From Pseudomonas sp. R5-89-07 (GTDB lineage Bacteria; Pseudomonadota; Gammaproteobacteria; Pseudomonadales; Pseudomonadaceae): a DNA stretch of 64,000 bases. Every line of letters begins with the position of its first letter. Position 1 is the first letter of the stretch. The DNA lies in NCBI RefSeq assembly GCF_003851685.1, contig NZ_CP027727.1, forward strand, positions 4,464,001 to 4,528,000, given 5' to 3'. The notes below the pieces were generated by a model that worked only from the letters and a program-made list of their open reading frames with translations, was not told the origin of the DNA and did not search any database. Positions 9,277 through 17,402 of the stretch are shown here, in pieces. A program made the position numbers and the translations under genes.

Positions 9277-10098
9277 TTAGTCGTGGTACATCACAGACCG
9301 CCCGCCATCGATCATCAGGCAGGTGGCATTGATAAAAGGCGCCTCGTCGGTCGCCAGGAACAGCGCGGTCATCGCCACCTCGACCGGCTGGCCGATGCGC
9401 TTGGGCGGGTGCAGCTCGAAAGCACGCTGGCGCTCCGCCTGAGGGTCGGGGAACCCGTTCCAGTAGTCGACGTTGAGCTGGGTTTCGATATAGCCCGGCG
9501 CGATGGCATTCACGCGGATCCCCTTGGGCGCGTATTCGATACCAAGGGCGCGGGTGAGGCCGAGCAGGCCGTGCTTGGCGACGGGATAGGGAAAGCAGCC
9601 GGGGATGATGTGGCTGGAGTGGGTGGAAGCAATGTTGATGATGTTACCGATGCCCTGCTCGATCATGTGCGGCAGCACCGCGCGGCAACCGTACCAGGCG
9701 CCATCCAGGTCAATGGCGAAGCAACGGCGCCAATCTTCGTCGGTCATTTCCAGCGGGTCGCGAAACACGTTGACCCCGGCGCAGTTCACCAGCACGTCCA
9801 CGCGGCCGAAGCGCTCGATGGCCACGTTGACCAGCGCCTGCCATTGCTCTTTGGAAGTGATATCGACGGCTTGCGCGATAATTTCGGCGCCGCGCTCGCG
9901 CCAATGGGCCGCCACTTTTTCGACTTTATCGCCTTGAATGTCTGCGATCACCAACCGCGCCTGCTGCGCCTGGAAGCACGCGACAATCGCCTCGCCAATG
10001 CCTTGCGCTGCACCGGTGATGATCACCACCTTGTGCTTGAGGCGCTCGCCGTAAGTCGGCTCGGGCACGGCGGGTAAGGACAACGGTTGTGCCTGCAT
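9277..10098 (-). CDS. SDR-family oxidoreductase, probable L-arabinose (aldose) 1-dehydrogenase
   Basis: The protein has 273 residues with a classical short-chain dehydrogenase fold. The cofactor motif TGAAQGIGE lies near residue 30, NCAG at the fourth strand, the catalytic Ser in NIASTHSS, and YPVAK supplies Tyr and Lys. It is the first gene of the operon, ahead of araFGH. Pseudomonads oxidise L-arabinose without phosphorylation, starting with a sugar 1-dehydrogenase, so that role fits. The remaining pathway genes are not in this window. Another sugar such as galactose or fucose remains possible. Confidence 0.82.
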   Translation of the reverse strand: MQAQPLSLPAVPEPTYGERLKHKVVIITGAAQGIGEAIVACFQAQQARLVIADIQGDKVEKVAAHWRERGAEIIAQAVDITSKEQWQALVNVAIERFGRVDVLVNCAGVNVFRDPLEMTDEDWRRCFAIDLDGAWYGCRAVLPHMIEQGIGNIINIASTHSSHIIPGCFPYPVAKHGLLGLTRALGIEYAPKGIRVNAIAPGYIETQLNVDYWNGFPDPQAERQRAFELHPPKRIGQPVEVAMTALFLATDEAPFINATCLMIDGGRSVMYHD

Positions 10099-10142
10099 CG
10101 CTTCACCTGTTTTATTTTTGGTAGTGAGTGCTGATGCAGGCG

Positions 10143-10172
10143 ACTATAAACCCATCATTTGAAATATCTCAA
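10143..10172 (-). promoter_or_regulatory. Promoter and candidate operator of the SDR-araFGH operon
   Basis: On the minus strand TTGAGA (10172-10167), an 18-bp spacer and TATAGT (10148-10143) lie about 45 bases upstream of the first start codon. The near-palindrome TTGAAATATCTCAA (10159-10172) covers the -35 element, a fitting place for the IclR regulator encoded at the operon's end. Confidence 0.6.
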
Positions 10173-10208
10173 TATATAAATTTACATCCCATAATGTGAG
10201 CAAAACTA

Positions 10209-10234
10209 TAAAAAAACCGGCCGTGATCGGCCGG
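10209..10234 (-). terminator. Terminator of the GNAT gene
   Basis: Read on the minus strand, CCGGCCGATCACGGCCGG is followed by TTTTTTTA, 14 bases after the acetyltransferase stop codon. Confidence 0.85.
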
Positions 10235-10247
10235 CTCTGCAACCCTG

Positions 10248-10727
10248 TCAGCCTTGGGCAAAATCCCTCAGCGCATTGCCTTCCATGCGATAGCGCACCC
10301 ACTCTTCCTGAGGTTGCGCGCCGATGGATTTGTAGAAAGCAATCGCCGGCTCGTTCCAGTCCAACACGCTCCATTCGAAGCGCCCGCAGCCGTTGTCGCA
10401 AGCGATTCTGGCGAGATGTCGCAGCAACTTCTTGCCCGCCCCGCCGCCGCGTTGCTCCGGGTTGATATAGAGATCTTCCAGATACAGGCAGTTGCTGCCC
10501 AGCCACGTGGAATAGCTGAAAAAGAACACCGCAAAGCCAATCGGCATACCGTCGCGCGAACAGATCAGGCCGTGGGCGGTAGCGCCTTCGCTGAACAGGC
10601 TGCGTTCGATATCCACCACGCTGGCGATCACTTCGTGCCGGGCTTTCTCATACTCGGCCAGCTCAGTGATGAACGTCAGGATCTGCGCAGCATCGCTGGG
10701 TACGGCGGGGCGAATCTCGATGGTCAT
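10248..10727 (-). CDS. GNAT acetyltransferase, diamine/thialysine N-acetyltransferase-like
   Basis: From the ATG at 10727 (AAGGCG upstream) the protein has 159 residues. The acetyl-CoA loop is seen in LYLEDLYINPEQRGGGAGKKLL, and VLDWNEPAIAFYKSIGA is the C-terminal GNAT motif. Both stretches resemble the SSAT/thialysine acetyltransferase branch. The acceptor is likely a small amine or amino acid. An in-frame start at 10757 would add ten residues but fits the family less well. It is a single-gene unit with its own terminator. Confidence 0.85.
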   Translation of the reverse strand: MTIEIRPAVPSDAAQILTFITELAEYEKARHEVIASVVDIERSLFSEGATAHGLICSRDGMPIGFAVFFFSYSTWLGSNCLYLEDLYINPEQRGGGAGKKLLRHLARIACDNGCGRFEWSVLDWNEPAIAFYKSIGAQPQEEWVRYRMEGNALRDFAQG

Positions 10728-10917
10728 GGGTGCGCCTTGGGCAAATTCAAAGTCCACATACTAAGACGCTTTGATGACTGATTGCAGCGCAATTTCCGTA
10801 TAGCAGCCACACAAAATCTTACAGGTCGCGCAGCACCGTTCGTCGCCATTAAGGCACGAACCGCAAATAGGGGCTGACCAATACAGAGTAAGGACATTAA
10901 TCCAAAGGAGACACGTG

Positions 10918-11268
10918 ATGAAGAATTCCAAATTGGCTGCCCTCGCGCTCACCGGCCTGCTGTCTGCCGCGTCGTTGAACGCCTTTGCCGCGAGTTCGTC
11001 CACCGGCAAGACTGATCCGGTCGGCTCGCCGCCAAGCCCTGCCACACAGGAATCCCAGGATTCCATGGGCACTGGCCTGGACACCAATGGCGGCGCGATC
11101 ATCGACAACGGCGCCGACCCGCGCACCAAGGGCAATGACACCCAGCGCCAGGCACCCGCTGCCGTGGGCAATGGAAAAATGGGCCCTGGTGTCAACCAAA
11201 ATGAGCCGAAGATCAACAAAGGCGACGACTCGAATATCCCAGGTGCACCCAAACAACCTGCGCCTTGA
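10918..11268 (+). CDS. Small secreted low-complexity protein, function unknown
   Basis: The ATG at 10918 has AAAGGAG seven bases upstream and gives 116 residues. A signal peptide, MKNSKLAALALTGLLSAASLNAFA, is followed by a disordered mature part rich in Gly, Pro, Asn, Asp and Ser with no Cys and no hydrophobic core. No family or catalytic motif is recognised. It lies 29 bases upstream of another small gene on the same strand with its own strong ribosome site, so the two may be co-transcribed. Confidence 0.75.
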   Translation: MKNSKLAALALTGLLSAASLNAFAASSSTGKTDPVGSPPSPATQESQDSMGTGLDTNGGAIIDNGADPRTKGNDTQRQAPAAVGNGKMGPGVNQNEPKINKGDDSNIPGAPKQPAP

Positions 11269-11297
11269 TACCTCCATGGCCAGAAGGAGTGTTAGCG

Positions 11298-11675
11298 ATG
11301 CCTCGTGGAAGCAAAGCGAAATACACCGAAGAACAGAAACGCAAAGCCGCTCATATCGAAGACAGTTATGAGCACAGGGGAGTGTCCAAGGACGAAGCCG
11401 AAGCGCGTGCCTGGGCCACCGTCAACAAGCAGTCTGGCGGGGGTGAAAAGGCTGGATCCGGCAAGCGCAAGGCGCCGGCCAAGAAGGCTCAGGATCGCCA
11501 GGATTCGGCCAAGCGAGCGGCAGCCAGCCGTGAGGGACAACCTCGCAGCAGCCGCGCCTCGCTGGGGACGCAAACCAAGGAAAGCCTGATGAAGGAAGCG
11601 CGGGCCAAGGATATTCCAGGGCGTTCGAGCATGCGAAAGGATGAGCTTATCGAAGCGCTGAAAAAAGCCGGCTAG
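11298..11675 (+). CDS. Small basic protein with Rho-N/SAP-like C-terminus
   Basis: The ATG at 11298 is preceded by AAGGAG and gives 125 residues. The N-terminal part (KYTEEQKRKAAHIEDSYEHR, DEAEARAWATVNK) resembles small Pseudomonas proteins often labelled plasmid stabilization protein. A Lys/Ala/Arg-rich linker follows. The last 35 residues (SLMKEARAKDIPGRSSMRKD, then ELIEALKKAG) look like the helix-extended-loop-helix nucleic-acid-binding motif of the Rho N-terminus. DNA or RNA binding is inferred; no function is known. Confidence 0.8.
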   Translation: MPRGSKAKYTEEQKRKAAHIEDSYEHRGVSKDEAEARAWATVNKQSGGGEKAGSGKRKAPAKKAQDRQDSAKRAAASREGQPRSSRASLGTQTKESLMKEARAKDIPGRSSMRKDELIEALKKAG

Positions 11676-11688
11676 ACACAGTTCCAAC

Positions 11689-11777
11689 TGTGGGAGGGGG
11701 CTTGCCCCCGATAGCAGTGGGTCAGTTATAGATGAGCTGGCTGACACACCGCTATCGGGGGCAAGCCCCCTCCCACA
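11689..11777. repeat. REPIN between convergent genes
   Basis: The 89-bp paired inverted REP has the GATAGCAGT/ACCGCTATC internal arms. It lies between the small basic-protein gene and the convergent PfkB kinase gene. Confidence 0.9.
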
Positions 11778-11790
11778 TTTGGATGTGTGT

Positions 11791-12708
11791 TTATTCAGTC
11801 AGCAACGAATCCACCTCGGCGATGCCGGGGGAAGTTGCTGGCCCCCAGCGAGTCACCGCCAACGCCGCCGCCGCATTCGCTCGACGTGCGGCCTCAAGCG
11901 GTTTCAAGCCCTTCGCCAACCCGGCAATAAATACCCCGGCATGCGCATCCCCCGCGCCATTGCTGTCCACCGCCTGCACCTTGAAACCCGGCACATGCTC
12001 GATTTCGCTCCCGCGCCCCACCCAGCAACCCTTCGGCCCGTCGCGCACCACCAACAGCGCCTCGGCAGGCAGGTGTCGATTCAATTCGGACAGCGCGGTG
12101 GCGATATCGCTAGCACCAGTAAATGCCAGCGCTTCCGGGCCATTGCTGGTCCAGATATCGATACGCGACAACAATGCGCGCATCATGGCCGAGTCCGGCG
12201 CCTTGACCAACGGGCCTGGGTCGAACACGACCACCACCTCGCGCGGCAGCGCCAGCAACCAGTCGAGCAACGGCTGAGCCTTGCCCTCAAGCAACAGGCT
12301 GTAGCCGCTGACATACACATAGTCATCGGCACGCGGGACGACCCGGGCCAGGTCCTCGGCACTCAGTTCACCCTCGGCACCAAGATGGGAAATGAACGTG
12401 CGCTCGGTGGTGGCTTCGGTCAGGGCTACGCACAAACCGGTGTCCTTGCCACTGCTCGCCGGCAAGGCTATTTCAATGCCTTCGGCCTGCATCGCGGCGC
12501 GGGCCAGGTCACCAAACCGACCGTTGCCGTGGCGCCCTAGGTAAACCACCGGCAGGCCATTGCGCCGCGCAGCGGCCATGACGTTGAAGCCGCCACCGGC
12601 CTCGAAACTGGCCGACCTGGCCAACACGTCACCACCGGACACAGGCAGGTTATCGAGGGCCATGACCAGGTCAACGATGACCTGCCCGGTATGCAGCAAT
12701 CTAGGCAT
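11791..12708 (-). CDS. PfkB-family carbohydrate/nucleoside kinase (YegV-like)
   Basis: From the ATG at 12708 the protein has 305 residues. The N-terminal PfkB substrate region is GGDVLARSASFEAGGGFNVM, and the C-terminal ATP/anion-hole signature is VDSNGAGDAHAGVFIAGLA, with the catalytic Asp in GAGD. An open frame runs further upstream into the permease gene but lacks family residues. The start overlaps the permease stop by 8 bases. With a GntR regulator and an ADP-ribosylglycohydrolase-like protein in the same operon, it parallels E. coli YegV. The phosphate acceptor is unknown; ribose or a nucleoside is likely. Confidence 0.88.
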   Translation of the reverse strand: MPRLLHTGQVIVDLVMALDNLPVSGGDVLARSASFEAGGGFNVMAAARRNGLPVVYLGRHGNGRFGDLARAAMQAEGIEIALPASSGKDTGLCVALTEATTERTFISHLGAEGELSAEDLARVVPRADDYVYVSGYSLLLEGKAQPLLDWLLALPREVVVVFDPGPLVKAPDSAMMRALLSRIDIWTSNGPEALAFTGASDIATALSELNRHLPAEALLVVRDGPKGCWVGRGSEIEHVPGFKVQAVDSNGAGDAHAGVFIAGLAKGLKPLEAARRANAAAALAVTRWGPATSPGIAEVDSLLTE

Positions 12709-14167
12709 TGGCACGCTCGACTGACGCCGGGCGTCGATCGGCAGCGCCGCCCAGTGCGGCATAGACCCCGCCGGCCACCAGGAAGGTGACAATCCAGCCA
12801 AGGCCGTTATGGCCCAGCCAGGAGTCAGACAACGGCCCGGCGAACCAGATGGTTTCGGCCGTGGTGCCAATGGTGGTGAAACAAAAACCCAGCACAATGG
12901 CCAGCGCCCAGGCGCCGAATGCGCGCCACTCCACACCGCCGCGATACCAATAAGCGCTGCTCGGGCTGACATCCAGCAAATCGCTGGGGCTGTAGTAGTG
13001 ACGGTGAATCAGGTCGACCACGAAAATCCCCACCCAGGCGGTAATCGGTACCGCCAGCAACGAGATGAAGGTAATGAACGGGCCGTAGAAGCTCTCGGCA
13101 ATCAGCATGAAGTAAATGGAGCCGGCAAAAATCGCCACGATGTCGACGATCACCGCATGCACGCGCTTGACCTTCAAGCCCAGGGTCAGGGTGGTGAGGC
13201 CGGCGGAATACACCGACAGATTGTTCGATAACAGCAGCCCGCCAAACGCCGTGATCAGGTAGGGCACCGCCATCCAGGTCGGCAGCATGTCGCGGATCGC
13301 AATGATCGGGTCGGTGGCCGAGGCCAGGTCGTTGTTACCCACCGACAACAGACCACCGAGGGTGATCAGCAATACCAGCGGGATGCCCGCGCCGAATGCC
13401 GCCGAGGCCACCAGGCGCGCGGCCTTGACGCTGCGATGCTGATAACGCGACATGTCGGCTCCGGCGTTGGCCCAACCGATGCCGGTGCCGGCCGCCATGG
13501 TGCCGACGCCAATGATCATGGCGCTCAGCGGTGCCGGGGCGGCATTGAACACCGCACTCCAGTCAATGGTGGCGCAGAGGAAGCCGCCTACCAGGATATT
13601 CAGGGCGCCGAACACGTAGGTCGCCCATTTCTGGATCACCAGCAAGGTGGCGTGGCCCAGGCCGGAAACGGCCAGGGTCAACAGCACGAAGAGGCCGATG
13701 AAAATCAGGGTCAGCAACGGCGCACTTTTCGCTTCCACCGCAGAGCCGAACAGGATCGAGCACAGCGACAGCAGCACAAAGGCGGCCGTGGTGGTGTTGA
13801 CCGTTTCCCAGCCCAGGCGCGACATCAGCGACACCAGGGTCGGGCCGATATTGCCGCGCACGCCGAAGATGGCCCGGGACAGGGTCAGACTGGGCGCACG
13901 GCCACGGCGACCGGCGATGGAGATAATGCCCACTACCGCGAACGAACCGGCAGCGCCAAGAATCGCGACGATGATCGCCTGCCAGATGGCCAGGCCACGA
14001 AACGCCACCAGCGTGGCGCCAAGCGGCAAGCCCAGGATGCTGATATTGGCCGCGAACCATACCCAGAACAGCTGCAGCGGATGCCCGTTGCACTCGCCTT
14101 CCGGGACCGGTTCGATGCCGCGCGTTTCCAATTGCCCGGCGCCTTGGCCGGAAGAAGGGCTGCTCAT
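12701..14167 (-). CDS. NCS1-family cytosine/purine-type permease
   Basis: The ATG at 14167 has AGGAG upstream; the protein has 488 residues and about twelve membrane segments. It shows NCS1 features: FWVWFAANISILGLPLGATL at the first segment, SRAIFGVRGN and GIGWANAGADMSRYQHRSVK, as in CodB/PucI-type carriers for cytosine, purines or related rings. It lies between the ADP-ribosylglycohydrolase-like gene and the PfkB kinase, so it probably imports the substrate they process. E. coli yegT, an unrelated MFS nucleoside carrier, holds this place in the comparable operon. Confidence 0.88.
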   Translation of the reverse strand: MSSPSSGQGAGQLETRGIEPVPEGECNGHPLQLFWVWFAANISILGLPLGATLVAFRGLAIWQAIIVAILGAAGSFAVVGIISIAGRRGRAPSLTLSRAIFGVRGNIGPTLVSLMSRLGWETVNTTTAAFVLLSLCSILFGSAVEAKSAPLLTLIFIGLFVLLTLAVSGLGHATLLVIQKWATYVFGALNILVGGFLCATIDWSAVFNAAPAPLSAMIIGVGTMAAGTGIGWANAGADMSRYQHRSVKAARLVASAAFGAGIPLVLLITLGGLLSVGNNDLASATDPIIAIRDMLPTWMAVPYLITAFGGLLLSNNLSVYSAGLTTLTLGLKVKRVHAVIVDIVAIFAGSIYFMLIAESFYGPFITFISLLAVPITAWVGIFVVDLIHRHYYSPSDLLDVSPSSAYWYRGGVEWRAFGAWALAIVLGFCFTTIGTTAETIWFAGPLSDSWLGHNGLGWIVTFLVAGGVYAALGGAADRRPASVERANA

Positions 14168-14219
14168 GTGTGGGGCTCCTGATGTCTTATTGTTGTGGTT
14201 GTGGCAACGCTTCAATGAC

Positions 14220-15221
14220 TCAACGCAATGCGAGCAGGCGTTGCACCAGCGGTTGCAGGTCCAGGCCATTCACGCGCTTGACCTGCTCGACCATCGCCTG
14301 CGGCCAGCACTGCAGACCCAGACAGGCACCGAGCATGGCACCGAGGATCGCGGCGATGGTGTCGGTGTCGCCCCCCAGGCTGGCGGCCAGGCACAGCGCC
14401 TCGAAGGCGCTCATGTCGCCCGACGCCACTTGCTGCGCGAGGGCGAACGACACCACCACCGACTCCTGGGAAGCCACCGAGGTACCGATCAACTCATAGA
14501 GCAGGTCAGTGAACAGGGCCTTGTCGCCACTGCCCACGCTCAGGGTGCGTGCCCAACTGATGCGGGTGGACATGCGCCCGCCCGCCACCCAGTGGCCATG
14601 GTGTTCCGCCTGTTGTGCAACCTGAGTGCCGATGTTCAGCGCCTCGCCCAGGTCCACACCGTTGATACCGGCGGAAACCACCGCCGCCACCGCGGCCGCG
14701 CTGGCAATGCCCAGGCTGGTGTTATGGGTGACCTGGCAAGCCTGGATCACCGCCTGGATAAACTGCGTCGGGTCGCTGACATCGGCGGCGATGCCTACCG
14801 GGGTGATGCGCATGGCCGCGCCGTTGGTCGTGCCGTAGCGCCCGGACTCTTCTGGTGTATGCCCCGCGAGGATCATGTCGATAGCGCGCTTGGTGGATGG
14901 CCCGAGCAGGTCCTGGGAACCCTTGGCGCGCATCGCCGCTTCCCAGTCGATCAGGCGTTGGGCGAGTACGGTGGGTTCGATCGTGCCGTGGCCTTCCACC
15001 AGCAGCTCAGCGACCAGGATCGCCTGTTCGGTGTCATCGGTAATGGAACCGGCGGGCATGTTCGGCGCGATGGGCTGGTCGGGGCCAGCGTCTTGCAGGG
15101 TGGTGATTCCACCGAAACGCTGGCGGACTTGCTCACGGCTCAAGGATTGGGTAGGCATGCCCAGCGCATCGCCCAGGGCCAGGCCATAAAAAGCGCCAAG
15201 CGCGCGAAGTTCAGCAGTCAT
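14220..15221 (-). CDS. ADP-ribosylglycohydrolase-family protein (YegU-like)
   Basis: The protein has 333 residues (E. coli YegU is about the same length). The di-magnesium site residues of the family are visible: GLALGDALGMP near residue 15, GSITDDTEQAILV, and the C-terminal SLGGDTDTIAAILGAMLGA. Family members hydrolyse ADP-ribosyl bonds, but in this operon the substrate may be a ribosylated small molecule or nucleoside. It overlaps the upstream gntR-type gene by four bases (ATGA). Confidence 0.9.
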   Translation of the reverse strand: MTAELRALGAFYGLALGDALGMPTQSLSREQVRQRFGGITTLQDAGPDQPIAPNMPAGSITDDTEQAILVAELLVEGHGTIEPTVLAQRLIDWEAAMRAKGSQDLLGPSTKRAIDMILAGHTPEESGRYGTTNGAAMRITPVGIAADVSDPTQFIQAVIQACQVTHNTSLGIASAAAVAAVVSAGINGVDLGEALNIGTQVAQQAEHHGHWVAGGRMSTRISWARTLSVGSGDKALFTDLLYELIGTSVASQESVVVSFALAQQVASGDMSAFEALCLAASLGGDTDTIAAILGAMLGACLGLQCWPQAMVEQVKRVNGLDLQPLVQRLLALR

Positions 15222-15937
15222 TTAGACGCCCCAAATTGCAGGTGCAAACGAAAGTGCAGCGGGTCGAGCAAGCTTTCGACATGCTCCATGAAGCGCTCAC
15301 GACGGTCATAGGTGGTGCGCGACGCTTTGAGAAACACCGTGCCGGCCGGACGTCCGAGCAGCCGGGCGTCATCATCGCTCAGGGCCTCGGCGCCGATCCA
15401 CTGGTCGCCTGTGGCGCCCACATAGCCGTAGGCCGCGAGGGTGATGGTGAGGGAATTGTCGATCAGGCCGATGCGCGGCAGGCTTTCCAGGTCTGCGCTG
15501 GCAGGCATCAGCGAGCGCTCCAGCGACACCGCGGTGCCGTCGGCGATGCGCCGGCAACGGTCCAGGGCGATGAACTGCTCGCTGCCGAACCGGCTGAACA
15601 GATCCGGGCGCGTCACCGCTTCGAAGCGCAGCACCTCGGTGCTGACCTGCGCGCCGGTGTCTGCCAGGGCCTGGGCCCAACCTTGGCGCTGGTCGAGCCC
15701 CATGCCATCAAAGGTGACGATGGAGCCGACACCGCTCTGGGTGGCGATGTAGTTGCGACGCTTGAGCTCAGCCAGCGCTTCGCGCAGCGTGCCACGACTG
15801 ACCGCAAACTCTTCGGCCAGTTGATGCTCGCCGGGCAACAGGAATCCGTCGGCGATCACCCCACCCTCGATGCGGCGGATGAGCTCGTCGACGACGCGTT
15901 TTTTCTTGTCGAATCGAACATGTCTAATCATGTACAA
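15218..15937 (-). CDS. GntR-family regulator with UTRA domain (YegW-like)
   Basis: The protein has 239 residues. The N-terminal winged helix covers about residues 10-75 (FLLPGEHQLAEEFAVSRGTL, REALAELKRRNYI), followed by a UTRA effector domain (LDRCRRIADGTAVSLERSLM, GTVFLKASRTTYD). An ATG two codons downstream (15931) is an alternative start. As first gene of the operon with ADP-ribosylglycohydrolase, permease and kinase genes, it is very likely an autoregulatory repressor released by the imported substrate or a product. Confidence 0.9.
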   Translation of the reverse strand: MYMIRHVRFDKKKRVVDELIRRIEGGVIADGFLLPGEHQLAEEFAVSRGTLREALAELKRRNYIATQSGVGSIVTFDGMGLDQRQGWAQALADTGAQVSTEVLRFEAVTRPDLFSRFGSEQFIALDRCRRIADGTAVSLERSLMPASADLESLPRIGLIDNSLTITLAAYGYVGATGDQWIGAEALSDDDARLLGRPAGTVFLKASRTTYDRRERFMEHVESLLDPLHFRLHLQFGASK

Positions 15938-16001
15938 AGTGATAACCGAAAGCCATCACTCCCAGCAAGCAAATTATTCACGGGCGATCAAAAAACCGGC
16001 C

Positions 16002-16562
16002 TCAGGGCTCCAGGCCAATCGGGAAAAACTCTCCGCTGCTCCATACGCCAAGCCAGTTCTGACCGTTGATCGGACGGCTCACGGCCAGCTCGACCAATTG
16101 GTAGAACGCGTTGCGGTGCACCAGGGCTTCGAGGTTGCTACGCACCCGCAAATACGGCGCCGGTTCCTCGGTGAGCGGATCGATCACCACACGCAAGGGG
16201 TGCTCAAGGCCAGCCTCGACCTGCTCATCGACATTGGTAGTAAAGCGCAGCACCTGGCTTTCGCCCTGCCCTTGCACCTCGAGAGTGACGGCGACAAAGG
16301 GCGCGTCATCGACGCGGATGCCGACCTTTTCCACCGGCGTTACCAGAAAATAGTCATCGCCATCGCGGCGAATGATAGTGGAGAACAACTTGACCATGGG
16401 TTTGCGCCCGATCGGCGTGCCCTGATAGAACCAGGTGCCATCACGGGCGATGCGCATGTCGATATTGCCGCAGAAATCCGGGTTCCACAGATGCACCGGC
16501 GCCGGCCCTTTGCCTCTGGGCAGTTGCGCCAACAGATCATTGGCCTTGGCGGTATCGGTCAT
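16002..16562 (-). CDS. DUF1285 domain-containing protein
   Basis: The protein has 186 residues and matches the DUF1285 family by its conserved stretches PAPVHLWNPDFCGNIDMRIA, DGTWFYQGTPIGRKPMVKLF and DDYFLVTPVEKVGI. The family is found mainly in proteobacteria and is thought to have a beta-rich core; its function is unknown. It lies 19 bases downstream of the DUF4823 lipoprotein gene on the same strand, so the two are probably co-transcribed. Confidence 0.9.
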   Translation of the reverse strand: MTDTAKANDLLAQLPRGKGPAPVHLWNPDFCGNIDMRIARDGTWFYQGTPIGRKPMVKLFSTIIRRDGDDYFLVTPVEKVGIRVDDAPFVAVTLEVQGQGESQVLRFTTNVDEQVEAGLEHPLRVVIDPLTEEPAPYLRVRSNLEALVHRNAFYQLVELAVSRPINGQNWLGVWSSGEFFPIGLEP

Positions 16563-16581
16563 GCGGGGCTCCTTTTCAGGC

Positions 16582-17187
16582 TTATTGATCGCTCATGCCC
16601 AGCAAGCCTCTGGCGTATTGGGCCAGTGGCCGGGCAATCAGATCTTGGGGCGTGTTGTCATGGAACGTCAGTAAACCGCCACGACTGCGAATGCGTGCAG
16701 TATCAATCAAATACTGGGTACTGGTCTCGATCAACATGATCTGGATCACGCCGCTGTCCAGGCCAAGGCGGTCCAGGGCTTGCTGGTCGGTCCATTCATC
16801 GGCGTTGCCAATACGGTCATCGGCTGCCGCGAAGCGGCAATACAGCAAATAGTGAGCCCCAGCCGCGCGCGCTTCGGCCATGGCCTGTTCGAGGCCTTCG
16901 GGCTGGCGGGCGCGACGCACCATGGGGAAATATTCGACGAAGCCGTTGAACGCTTCCTCGGCCACCACGTTCGGTCGCGGATAGGCGCTGCCAGGCGGCA
17001 CGAACGCGCCCTGGGCAATAAAGACAAAGGAGTCCGGCTGGATACGGACCGACGCGGTACGGCGTGTATCACTGTGGTCGAGCAAGCCGGCGTCGCTCAT
17101 CTGATAGCGGGTGCCTTCGGCCATATCGCTGACGGTCATGCAACCACTGAGCACCAACGACGCCAGCAACAAAACCAGACTACGCAT
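16582..17187 (-). CDS. DUF4823 domain-containing lipoprotein
   Basis: The protein has 201 residues. The signal sequence ends in a lipobox, LVLSGC (Cys16), so the mature protein should be lipid-anchored, and Met at +2 favours the outer membrane. The body matches the DUF4823 family (ARAAGAHYLLYCRFAAADDR, IMLIETSTQYLIDTARI). Its role is unknown. It is followed by the DUF1285 gene. Confidence 0.88.
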   Translation of the reverse strand: MRSLVLLLASLVLSGCMTVSDMAEGTRYQMSDAGLLDHSDTRRTASVRIQPDSFVFIAQGAFVPPGSAYPRPNVVAEEAFNGFVEYFPMVRRARQPEGLEQAMAEARAAGAHYLLYCRFAAADDRIGNADEWTDQQALDRLGLDSGVIQIMLIETSTQYLIDTARIRSRGGLLTFHDNTPQDLIARPLAQYARGLLGMSDQ

Positions 17188-17264
17188 CCTATTCCTCCAG
17201 AAGCCGGTGACGGAAAACCGGCGAATGGGCGTGAGATGCAGAATCTGCGCCAGCTTGAATCAAA

Positions 17265-17353
17265 TGTGGGAGGGGGCTTGCTCCCGATGGCGGTGTATCA
17301 GCCAGCTTATCGTTAGCTGACACACCGCCATCGGGAGCAAGCCCCCTCCCACA
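17265..17353. repeat. REPIN, GCTTGCTCCC variant
   Basis: This 89-bp paired inverted REP carries GCTTGCTCCCGAT instead of GCTTGCCCCCGAT in both arms. The matched change preserves base pairing and suggests selection on the hairpin. It lies between moaA and the DUF4823 gene, both on the minus strand. Confidence 0.9.
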
Positions 17354-17402
17354 GGGGATCTGCGCTGACTGACTGGCATTAGGGCAAGCACATTGGAGCC
17401 AA

